DNA from: Thermus neutrinimicus
GTDB lineage: Bacteria; Deinococcota; Deinococci; Deinococcales; Thermaceae
Direction of reading: 5' to 3'
Length of the DNA stretch: 51,862 bases
NCBI RefSeq assembly: GCF_022760955.1
Contig: NZ_JAKTNU010000009.1
Location: forward strand, 19,524-71,385
Position 1 is the first letter of the stretch; each line of letters starts with the position of its first letter. Of the stretch, positions 45,507-51,862 are shown in pieces. Under the pieces are notes generated by a model. That model was not told the origin of the DNA and searched no databases. It saw only the letters and a program-made list of their open reading frames with translations. A program made the position numbers and the translations under genes.

Positions 45507-46793
45507 TTATAGAGCAAGCCCGTTGGTCTCCTTTTCCTCAAGGCCCCCACCCGCATATAGCATCTCCAAAAGCTCCGCCGTGTGCACAATGGGGATGCCC
45601 TGGTCCAGGTAGGCCTGAATCTGGGTGAGGCAGCCGATGTTGCCCGTAACCACCAGGTCGGGCTGGGTAGCCTGGAGATTTTCCGCTTTTCTCCTGCCCA
45701 ACACCTCGGCGATCTCCGGTTGGAAAAGGTTGTAGGTGCCGGCGCTTCCGCAGCAGATCTCCCACTCCTTGGGCTCCAGCACCTCCACCCCGGATGCCTT
45801 CAGGATCCTCCTCGGGGCTTCCCGCACCCCTTGGGCGTGGGCCAGGTGGCAGGCGTCGTGGTAGGCCACCCTGAGGGGCCTTGGGGGCGGGGGAGGGGGG
45901 ATGAAGCCCAGCTCCTCCAGGATGACGGTGAGGTCCTTCACCTTGGCGGCCAGGGCCCGGGCCTCCTCCTCCTCGGGCTCCCCCAGGAAGAGAAGGGGAT
46001 ACTCCTTCATCCCCGAGCCGCAACCGGCGGCGTTGGTGACCACATAGTCCACCTCCCGGAAGACCTGAAGGTTCCTTCGGGCCAAAGCCCTGGCCCCCTC
46101 CTTGTCCCCAGCGTGGAGGTTCAAGGCCCCACAGCAGACCTGCTCCTGGGCCACCCATACCTCCACCCCGTTTTCCTGGAGGACCCGGATGGTGGCCCGG
46201 TTGATGGAGGGCCTCAGGACCTGCTGGGCGCATCCCAGCAGGATTCCCACCCTGGCCCGCCTTTGGCCCTTGGCGGGGTAGACCTCCTGGTAGGACTCCC
46301 TTTCCGGCAGGCGGTCGGGAAGGAGAGCGATGGGGGCCTTTAGGGCCTTGGGTAGGGGAAGGGGCTTCAGGAGGGGTTTTAGCCGGCTTCCTAGTCCGGC
46401 CAGGGGCCGAAAGCGCTCAGGGTAGGGGAGGATGCGGAGGAGGGACTGGCGATAGGCCAGTTCCAGGGGGTAGCGGTGGCGCTTCTTTTCGGTGTGGAGG
46501 CGGAAGGTGGCGATGAGCTCCCCGTAGGGGACGCCGCTGGGACAGGCGGTAACGCAGGCCTGGCAGGCCAGGCAACGATCCAGGTAGGGAAGGGCTTCCT
46601 CCAGGGGAAGGTTGCCCTCGAGGACCTCCTTCATGAGGAAGATCCGCCCCCTGGGGGAGTCCATCTCCTCCTGCAGGACCAGGTAGGTGGGGCAGGTGGG
46701 GAGGCAAAAGCCGCAATGCACGCAGGCCTCTATGGCGTGGGCCATCACCTCCCCTTCCTTGCCCAGGGTTTCCACGGGTATGCGGTGCTGCAT
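45507..46793 (-). CDS. glcF: Glycolate oxidase iron-sulfur subunit GlcF
   Basis: This 428-residue subunit has two 4Fe-4S ferredoxin motifs (CVHCGFCLPTCP, CLACQACVTACP) and two CCG-type domains (VCCGALNLHAGD; ICCGSAGTYNLFQPEIAEVLG). It passes electrons from the GlcD/GlcE flavins to the membrane quinone pool during oxidation of glycolate to glyoxylate. It starts 4 nt after glcE. The last residues, GGLEEKETNGLAL, look non-conserved and abut the VapC remnant, so the native C-terminus may have been altered by an insertion or deletion. Confidence 0.92.
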   Translation of the reverse strand: MQHRIPVETLGKEGEVMAHAIEACVHCGFCLPTCPTYLVLQEEMDSPRGRIFLMKEVLEGNLPLEEALPYLDRCLACQACVTACPSGVPYGELIATFRLHTEKKRHRYPLELAYRQSLLRILPYPERFRPLAGLGSRLKPLLKPLPLPKALKAPIALLPDRLPERESYQEVYPAKGQRRARVGILLGCAQQVLRPSINRATIRVLQENGVEVWVAQEQVCCGALNLHAGDKEGARALARRNLQVFREVDYVVTNAAGCGSGMKEYPLLFLGEPEEEEARALAAKVKDLTVILEELGFIPPPPPPRPLRVAYHDACHLAHAQGVREAPRRILKASGVEVLEPKEWEICCGSAGTYNLFQPEIAEVLGRRKAENLQATQPDLVVTGNIGCLTQIQAYLDQGIPIVHTAELLEMLYAGGGLEEKETNGLAL

Positions 46794-46797
46794 GCTC

Positions 46798-47844
46798 TCA
46801 CCCTAAGGGAAAACGGCCCCTGGGGTCCAGGGCCAGCTTAACCTCGCGGAAAAAGGCTTCGGGCGGGAGGGGGAAGAGGGGGTCCTGGGCGCCCTTTAGG
46901 ACCAGGTGGGGAATCCCTGCCCGCCTGAGGGATTCCAGTCCCTTGGCCTCCATCCCCGCATAGAGGAGTTCCCCTCCCCCCAGGTACCGCCTGGGCCCCA
47001 GGGGCAGGCCTTCCAGCTTGGGCACCAGGGCCAGGGTGGAGGGAACCTTGACCCAGATGGGGGCCTCCTCCAGGAAGCGGAGGTTTCGCACCCCTTCCCA
47101 GTGGGCTTCGTCCTCCGCCAGCACCTCGCCTTCCTTTTGCAGGATTTCCTGTAGCCGCTTTAGCCTTTTCCCCAGGCTTTCGGGGAACCCCCCCAGGCGG
47201 ATCTCCAGGGTGGCCGGGGGGATGAGGTCCAGGGCCAGAAGGTCCAGGGGAAGTACCCGGAGGCGTTCCATGGCGGCAAGGGCCTCCCCTGGGTTCCCAT
47301 AGGCCAGCCGCAGGGTTTGGGTGGCCCTGGGGGAGGGGAAGACCTTGAAGGAAAGCTCCACCATGACCCCGAAGGTTCCCAGGGAACCCACCATGAGGCG
47401 GTGGAAGGGGAAGCCGGCGGCGTTTTTCACCACCTTGCCCCCGCCCCGCACCAGCCTCCCTTCCCCGTCCACGAAGCGCACCCCCAGGATGAAGTCCCTC
47501 AAGCCCCCAAACCGCTCCCGCATGGGTCCGGAAAGCCCCGCTGCCACCGTGCCCCCCAGGGTGGCCCCCTGCTCCGCCAGGGGTGGGTGGAAGGGCAGGT
47601 ACTGGCCGTGGGCCCGCAGGGTTTCCTCGATCTCCTTAAGGGGTGTGCCGGCGTATGCGGTGAAGACAAACTCCTCGGGGGCATACTCCAGGATGCCCCT
47701 GAGGCCCGAGAGATCCAGGAGGGTCTCCCCTTCCTTGGGGGTGGAAAGGGCGGGCTTGGTCCCGCCCCCCTTGGGGCGCAGGCGGGCATGGGTGCGCACA
47801 GCTTCCTGCACTTCTTCCAGAGAGGAAGCGAAAACCTCAGGCAT
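46798..47844 (-). CDS. glcE: Glycolate oxidase FAD subunit GlcE
   Basis: This 348-residue protein has an FAD-binding (PCMH-type) domain: [53 protein letters not shown] and [26 protein letters not shown]. It is the shorter flavin partner of GlcD. Its start overlaps the end of glcD by 8 nt, indicating translational coupling. Confidence 0.92.
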   Translation of the reverse strand: MPEVFASSLEEVQEAVRTHARLRPKGGGTKPALSTPKEGETLLDLSGLRGILEYAPEEFVFTAYAGTPLKEIEETLRAHGQYLPFHPPLAEQGATLGGTVAAGLSGPMRERFGGLRDFILGVRFVDGEGRLVRGGGKVVKNAAGFPFHRLMVGSLGTFGVMVELSFKVFPSPRATQTLRLAYGNPGEALAAMERLRVLPLDLLALDLIPPATLEIRLGGFPESLGKRLKRLQEILQKEGEVLAEDEAHWEGVRNLRFLEEAPIWVKVPSTLALVPKLEGLPLGPRRYLGGGELLYAGMEAKGLESLRRAGIPHLVLKGAQDPLFPLPPEAFFREVKLALDPRGRFPLG

Positions 47845-49261
47845 AGAGCTCTCCCAGGTCAGTTTTCAGGCCACCTTGATGCGGGCTTTGCCCGTAGCCT
47901 GGGAGCACCTTGCCCCGGTTGGCCAGGCCCTTGGGGTCCAGGGCCTCCTTGACCCGTTCCATGGCCAGGAGGTCTTCGGGAGCGAACATCTTTGGCATAT
48001 ACCCCTTCTTCTCCACCCCGATGCCGTGCTCCCCGGTCAGGGACCCCCCCAGGCGCACGCAAAGCTTTAGGATCTCCCCGGCCAACTCCTCCGCCCGCTC
48101 CAGCTGTCCGGGTTTCTTGCCGTCGTAGAGGACCAGGGGGTGAAGGTTCCCGTCTCCGGCGTGGAAGACGTTGGCCACCCTAAGGCCGTACTCCTGGGAA
48201 AGCCTTCCGATCTCCTTCAGGGCCTCCCCCAGGCGGCTTCGGGGCACCACCCCATCCTGGACGATGTAATCGGGGGAAAGCCTTCCCACGGCGCTGAAGG
48301 CGGCCTTGCGCCCCTTCCAGATGGCCTGGCGCTCCGCCTCGCTTTGGGCGATGCGCACCTCCAGGGCGCCGCTTTCCCTGATCACTTGGGCCAGGAGCCT
48401 GGCCTCCTCTTCCACCTCCTCCTTGGGGCCTTCCAGCTCCACGATGAGGAGGGCCTCCACCCGAGGGTAGCCGGCCCTCACCGCTGCCTCGGCGGCTTCT
48501 ATGGCCAAGCGGTCCATGATCTCCATGGCCCCGGGGAGAAGCCCGCTTTGGATCACCCGGCTCACGGCGTCCCCGGCGGCCTCGAGGCTCCCGTAGGCGG
48601 CCAGCAGGGTGTGGTAGGCCTCGGGCTTGGGAAGAAGCCTCAGGGTGATCTCCAAGGCTACCCCCAAAAGCCCCTCGGTGCCCACGAAAAAGCCGTGGAG
48701 ATCGGGGCCTACTCCCTCCAGGCTCTCCCCGCCTAAGCGCACCACCTCCCCTTTGGGGGTGACCACCTCGAGGCCCAGCACGTGGCCTGCCGTCATCCCG
48801 TATTTCAGGCAGTGGGCCCCGCCGGAGTTGAAGGCCACGTTCCCGCCGATGGTGGAGATGGGCTGGCTGGAGGGATCGGGGGCGTAGTAGAGGCCAAAGG
48901 GGGCCGCCTGCCGGGAAACCTCCAGGTTCACCACCCCCGGCTCCACCACCGCGATCCGGGCCTTGGGGTCCAGGCGCAGGATGCGGTTCATGCGGTTGAG
49001 GGCGATGACCAGGCCTCCCTCCACGGGCAAGGAGCCTCCCGAGAGGCTGGTGCCACTTCCCCGGGCCACGAAGGGCACCCCGTGGCGGTAGCAAAGGCGC
49101 ACCGCCTCCACCACCTCCTCCTTCCCTTCGGGAAGCGCCACGGCCAAAGGACGCTTGCGGTAGGCGGTGAGGGCGTCGGACTCGTAAGGCACAAGCTCCG
49201 CCTCCCTGGTCAGCAACCTCCCCGGGGGAAAGAGGGCCCTAAGCTCTTCCAGGAACCCCAT
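47837..49261 (-). CDS. glcD: Glycolate oxidase FAD subunit GlcD
   Basis: This 474-residue flavoprotein has [50 protein letters not shown], the [12 protein letters not shown] metal or substrate region and [15 protein letters not shown] near the C-terminus. These are standard for GlcD and related D-2-hydroxyacid dehydrogenases. ATG 49261 is chosen because AGGAGG lies 5 nt upstream; an upstream in-frame codon (49279) overlaps that site. With glcEF alongside, glycolate is the likely substrate, with D-lactate a possible alternative. Confidence 0.92.
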   Translation of the reverse strand: MGFLEELRALFPPGRLLTREAELVPYESDALTAYRKRPLAVALPEGKEEVVEAVRLCYRHGVPFVARGSGTSLSGGSLPVEGGLVIALNRMNRILRLDPKARIAVVEPGVVNLEVSRQAAPFGLYYAPDPSSQPISTIGGNVAFNSGGAHCLKYGMTAGHVLGLEVVTPKGEVVRLGGESLEGVGPDLHGFFVGTEGLLGVALEITLRLLPKPEAYHTLLAAYGSLEAAGDAVSRVIQSGLLPGAMEIMDRLAIEAAEAAVRAGYPRVEALLIVELEGPKEEVEEEARLLAQVIRESGALEVRIAQSEAERQAIWKGRKAAFSAVGRLSPDYIVQDGVVPRSRLGEALKEIGRLSQEYGLRVANVFHAGDGNLHPLVLYDGKKPGQLERAEELAGEILKLCVRLGGSLTGEHGIGVEKKGYMPKMFAPEDLLAMERVKEALDPKGLANRGKVLPGYGQSPHQGGLKTDLGELYA

Positions 49262-49286
49262 TGCCACCTCCTGCCTCAAGTTTATC

Positions 49287-49318
49287 GGAAGGGGCGTGTG
49301 GCCTGCCCCGCCCCTTCC
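49287..49318 (-). terminator. Hairpin between malate synthase and glcD
   Basis: GGAAGGGGCG (49287-49296) and CGCCCCTTCC (49309-49318) form a perfect 10-bp stem with a 12-nt loop. No U-tract follows on the minus strand. It may partly uncouple aceB from glcDEF expression. Confidence 0.5.
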
Positions 49319-49337
49319 TGGCCCATTTCCCTTGGCC

Positions 49338-50900
49338 TCAATCCAGATAGTCGTAGGCCACCAGGGTCAGAAACTCGATGAACTCCTCAGAGAGGACCAG
49401 CTTGTCCAGGATCTCCTCGGCCTCCTTGTAGCGGCCGACCCCCCGTCCGCCCAGCTTGGCCAGCTCCTCCTCCTTGATCTTCTGGTAAAGCTCGGCGGTG
49501 ACCGGGCGGCCGTCCTCCAGGGTGGCCTGCCGGTGCACCCATTGCCAAAGCTGTGCCCTGCTGATCTCAGCGGTGGCGGCATCCTCCATGAGGTTGAAGA
49601 TGGCGGCGGCCCCGTTGCCGAGGAGCCACTGGTTCAGGTACTGGAGGGCCACGGAGATGTTGTTGCGCAGGCCCGCCTCCGTCACCTTGCCCCCCGGGAT
49701 CTGGAAGTTCAGAAGGTCCTCCGCCCTCACCTGGACGTCCTCGCGCCGCACGTGCTTCTGGTGGGGCTTATCCCCCAGGTACCGGTCGAAGACCTCCTGA
49801 GCCACGGGCACCAGGTCGGGGTGGGCCACCCAGGTGCCGTCAAATCCCTGGGAGGCCTCCCGCTCCTTGTCGGAGCGCACCTGCTTTAGGGCCCTCTCGT
49901 TCACCTCGGGGTCCTTGCGGCTTGGGATGAAGGCGGCCATGCCCCCGATGGCGTGGGCCCCGTGGATGTGGCAGGACTTCACCAGAAGCTCGGTGTAGGC
50001 CTTCATGAAGGGCACGGTCATGGTGACCTGGGCCCGGTCGGGGAAGATGGGGGCGGTGGTGGCGAACTTTTTGATGCAGCTGAAGATGTAGTCCCAGCGG
50101 CCGGCGTTGAGCCCAGCGGCGTGCTCTTTGAGCTCGTAGAGGATCTCCTCCATCTCGAAGGCCGCCAGGATGGTCTCGATGAGCACCGTGGCCCGGATGG
50201 TGCCCCGGGGGATGCCCAGGTAGTCCTGGGCGAAGTTGAAGACCTGGTTCCAAAGCCGGGCCTCGAGGTGGCTTTCCATCTTGGGCAGGTAGAAGTAGGG
50301 GCCGCTTCCTTGCCTCAGGAGCTCGTGGGCGTTGTGGAAGAAGTAGAGGCCGAAGTCAAAGAGGCTTGCGGAGATGGGCTCCCCGTCCACCCGCACGTGT
50401 TTTTCCACCAGGTGCCAGCCTCGAGGCCGGACCACCAGGGTGGCCACCTTTTCCCTCAGCTTGTACTCCTTCCCCTCCGGGCTTACAAAGTCGATCTGGC
50501 GGCGGACGGCATCGTAGAGGTTCTTCTGTCCCTGGATCACGTTGTCCCACGTGGGAGAGAGGGCGTCCTCAAAGTCCGCCATGAAGACCTTGGCCCCGGA
50601 GTTCAGGGCGTTGATGATCATCTTGCGGTCCACGGGACCGGTGATCTCCACCCGGCGGTCCAGAAGGTCCGGCGGGGCCTCCGCCACCTGCCAGGACCCG
50701 CCCCGCACGAAGGCGGTTTCCTCGGGAAAATCCGGTTTTCCCCCGGCCTTGTACCTTTCCCAAAGGGTTTTCCTGCGCTCCAAAAGCGCCTTGCGCACGG
50801 GGTTGAACTCCCGGTGCAGGGCCGCCACGAACCCCAAGGCCTCTTCCGTGAGCACCTCTCCCAGGAGGGGATGGTCTTTGAGGATTTCCACGCCCTTCAT
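49338..50900 (-). CDS. aceB: Malate synthase A
   Basis: AceB condenses glyoxylate with acetyl-CoA to malate. The 520-residue length fits the A isoform. Visible landmarks are [87 protein letters not shown] and [21 protein letters not shown]. Isocitrate lyase is not in the window; glyoxylate may come from GlcDEF. A TTGACA-N18-TAGGCT promoter (50910-50939, minus) ends 9 nt from the ATG. It is divergent from the IclR gene. Confidence 0.95.
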   Translation of the reverse strand: MKGVEILKDHPLLGEVLTEEALGFVAALHREFNPVRKALLERRKTLWERYKAGGKPDFPEETAFVRGGSWQVAEAPPDLLDRRVEITGPVDRKMIINALNSGAKVFMADFEDALSPTWDNVIQGQKNLYDAVRRQIDFVSPEGKEYKLREKVATLVVRPRGWHLVEKHVRVDGEPISASLFDFGLYFFHNAHELLRQGSGPYFYLPKMESHLEARLWNQVFNFAQDYLGIPRGTIRATVLIETILAAFEMEEILYELKEHAAGLNAGRWDYIFSCIKKFATTAPIFPDRAQVTMTVPFMKAYTELLVKSCHIHGAHAIGGMAAFIPSRKDPEVNERALKQVRSDKEREASQGFDGTWVAHPDLVPVAQEVFDRYLGDKPHQKHVRREDVQVRAEDLLNFQIPGGKVTEAGLRNNISVALQYLNQWLLGNGAAAIFNLMEDAATAEISRAQLWQWVHRQATLEDGRPVTAELYQKIKEEELAKLGGRGVGRYKEAEEILDKLVLSEEFIEFLTLVAYDYLD

Positions 50901-50909
50901 GGTGGTTTG

Positions 50910-50991
50910 AGCCTAAGGGAGGGGGTGAGGATTTGTCAAGAAGCAAAACGATTTTTTGTATATTGAAAAATAACCCAGGGGGTGCTAGCCT
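50910..50991. promoter_or_regulatory. aceB / iclR divergent control region with A+T-rich operator
   Basis: The aceB promoter is TTGACA (50934-50939, minus) with TAGGCT (50910-50915). The regulator promoter is TTGAAA (50963-50968), 17 nt, TAGCCT (50986-50991), with its ATG 7 nt later. Between them the inverted repeat ATTTTT (50951-50956) and AAAAAT (50966-50971) overlaps the regulator -35 and lies just upstream of the aceB -35. It is an unusually A+T-rich patch in this genome and a good IclR-type operator candidate. Confidence 0.65.
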
Positions 50992-50998
50992 GGGACCC

Positions 50999-51757
50999 AT
51001 GCCACGACCCAGGAGGAAAGGAGCCGAGGAGGTGAAGACCTTGGAGCGGGGCCTGAGCGTCCTCGAGGCCTTGGCGGAGCTTAGGGAAGCGGGGCTTTCC
51101 CCCCTGGCCGAGCGGACGGGACTCACCAAAAGTACCCTTTACCGCCTCCTCCAGACCCTGGTGCGCCACGGCTTTGTGGAGGAGGAAAGGGGGGTTTACC
51201 GGGTGGGGCCCAAGGCCTTTGCCGTGGGTCAGGTTTATCCAAGGCAGAACCTGCTCCTCGCGGTGCATCCTGAGATGGAGGCCTTGGCGGCGGAGACGGG
51301 GGAGAGCGTGAACCTGGCGGTGCTGGCGGGGAGGGAGGCCCTCTATCTGGACCAGGCGGAGGGGGCCAGGCTGGTGCGGCTCTTCACCGCTCCGGGAAGC
51401 CGGGCTCCCCTGCACGCCACGGGGGTGGGGAAGGTGCTTCTCGCCTTCCGGGGCATTCCCGAGGGGCTACCCCTCACCCCCTACACCCCTTCCACCCTTA
51501 CCCGCCTCGAGGACCTGAGGCGGGAGCTGGAAACCGTGCGCCGGAGGGGCTACGCCCTGGACAACGAGGAGAGGGAGCTGGGGGTGCGCTGTGTGGCCGC
51601 TCCCGTTTTCGGCCCCGAGGGGGAGGTGGTGGCGGCCCTGTCCCTCTCTGCCCCCGCCAGCCGCCTTTCCCTGGAGGAGGCCCACCGCTTGGCTTCCCGG
51701 GTGATGGAAGCGGCCAGGAAAGCTTCCTTGCGCCTAGGTTTTGTGCCTGCTTTATAA
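50999..51757 (+). CDS. IclR-family transcriptional regulator
   Basis: This 252-residue regulator has an N-terminal winged helix-turn-helix (VKTLERGLSVLEALAEL...LTKSTLYRLLQTLVRHGFVEE) and a C-terminal effector domain (SVNLAVLAGREALYLDQAEG, LHATGVGKVLLA, GYALDNEERELGVRCVAAPVFGPEGEVVAALSLSAPASRL). Its divergence from aceB and the cluster content suggest it senses glyoxylate, pyruvate or a related acid (inference). ATG 50999 is 7 nt from a TAGCCT box; upstream in-frame codons precede the promoter and cannot be used. Confidence 0.92.
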   Translation: MPRPRRKGAEEVKTLERGLSVLEALAELREAGLSPLAERTGLTKSTLYRLLQTLVRHGFVEEERGVYRVGPKAFAVGQVYPRQNLLLAVHPEMEALAAETGESVNLAVLAGREALYLDQAEGARLVRLFTAPGSRAPLHATGVGKVLLAFRGIPEGLPLTPYTPSTLTRLEDLRRELETVRRRGYALDNEERELGVRCVAAPVFGPEGEVVAALSLSAPASRLSLEEAHRLASRVMEAARKASLRLGFVPAL

Positions 51758-51758
51758 T
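51753..51758 (+). promoter_or_regulatory. Consensus -10 box for hspR
   Basis: TATAAT at 51753-51758 overlaps the IclR stop codon, with TTGCGC (51728-51733) 19 nt upstream as a weak -35. A leader of about 35 nt with GGAGG precedes the hspR ATG. No HAIR-type inverted repeat is visible in the part shown. Confidence 0.5.
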
Positions 51759-51798
51759 AGCATTGGTTAGGAGGGTTTAGCGGAGGGAGCTAAAGGCC

Positions 51799-51862
51799 AT
51801 GGACAAGGACCGTCCCGTGTACGTGATCTCTGTGGCGGCGGAGCTCTTGGAGATGCACCCGC
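51799..51862 (+). CDS. hspR: MerR-family regulator, probable HspR (partial)
   Basis: Only 21 codons are in the window, reading MDKDRPVYVISVAAELLEMHP. This matches the start of HspR heat-shock repressors (V-Y-V-I-S-V-A-A-E-L-x-x-M-H-P). HspR represses chaperone operons such as dnaK and clpB. The gene continues past the right edge. GGAGGGAG lies before the ATG. Confidence 0.75.
   Translation, partial: MDKDRPVYVISVAAELLEMHP

Noticed and set aside
45362..45589. 75-codon minus-strand open frame across the glcF/gckA gap as a possible small gene
   Set aside because: The neighbouring frame carries the clear VapC C-terminus, so this frame is only a shifted reading of the relic.

Overview
The window is chromosomal DNA of a Thermus species, very probably not T. 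thermophilus itself. The evidence is high G+C (roughly two thirds by eye), codons ending in G or C, dense tail-to-head genes, frequent GTG starts and many promoters whose -10 box lies 5-7 nt from the start codon. Several products are recognisably Thermus, including MutS, the TmrAB-type ABC exporter, the GSI-alpha glutamine synthetase and the start of HspR. No rRNA, tRNA, insertion sequence, CRISPR array or prophage was seen. Most of the window reads as core genome. The one clearly decayed stretch is 43.3-45.5 kb.

Layout. 0-8.7 kb: the start of a TRAM-domain RNA methyltransferase, a divergent NarL-type response regulator with an M20 hydrolase, a DUF2229-like protein, a heterodimeric ABC exporter (tmrB-tmrA order), folC, and a convergent PrcB-domain lipoprotein. 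8.7-18.8 kb (minus strand): an oligopeptide-type ABC system without ATPase genes, a complete branched-chain amino-acid ABC system (livJ, livH, livM, livG, livF) and glnA. 19-23.2 kb: a Tat-exported 5'-nucleotidase, then a convergent sulfite-oxidation cassette (molybdenum subunit, dihaem cytochrome c, MOSC protein). 23.3-28.6 kb: mutS-mutL, an RraA-like gene and purU, the last two divergent from a tiny shared promoter. 28.7-35.6 kb: an HtrA protease, a TRAP-TAXI system with two paralogous receptors around one fused permease plus DUF1850, and an M50-CBS protease. 35.7-43.3 kb: an MFS exporter, wecB, a WecA/MraY-type transferase, upp, an APH-family kinase, two radical-SAM genes and a small conserved-looking protein.

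43.3-51.9 kb: a two-carbon cluster of malate synthase, glycolate oxidase glcDEF and glycerate kinase, with a divergent IclR regulator and the start of hspR. The glycerate kinase gene sits between two broken toxin-antitoxin-type loci: a frameshifted MNT-HEPN pair on one side and the C-terminal half of a VapC PIN toxin on the other. The enzymes together suggest use of glycolate or glyoxylate through malate and glycerate.

Three sequence-level patterns cross the gene list. First, the palindromic octamer CCTCGAGG occurs about 47 times by hand count, where about 2 would be expected from base composition. Second, more than a dozen genes appear to be transcribed leaderless. Third, in three of the four binding-protein loci a strong hairpin lies between the binding-protein gene and its permease gene, which suggests a common way of setting the binding protein to permease ratio. 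I did not find a clearly new multi-gene system. The octamer, the overlapping rraA/purU promoter and the decayed toxin genes deserve follow-up most.
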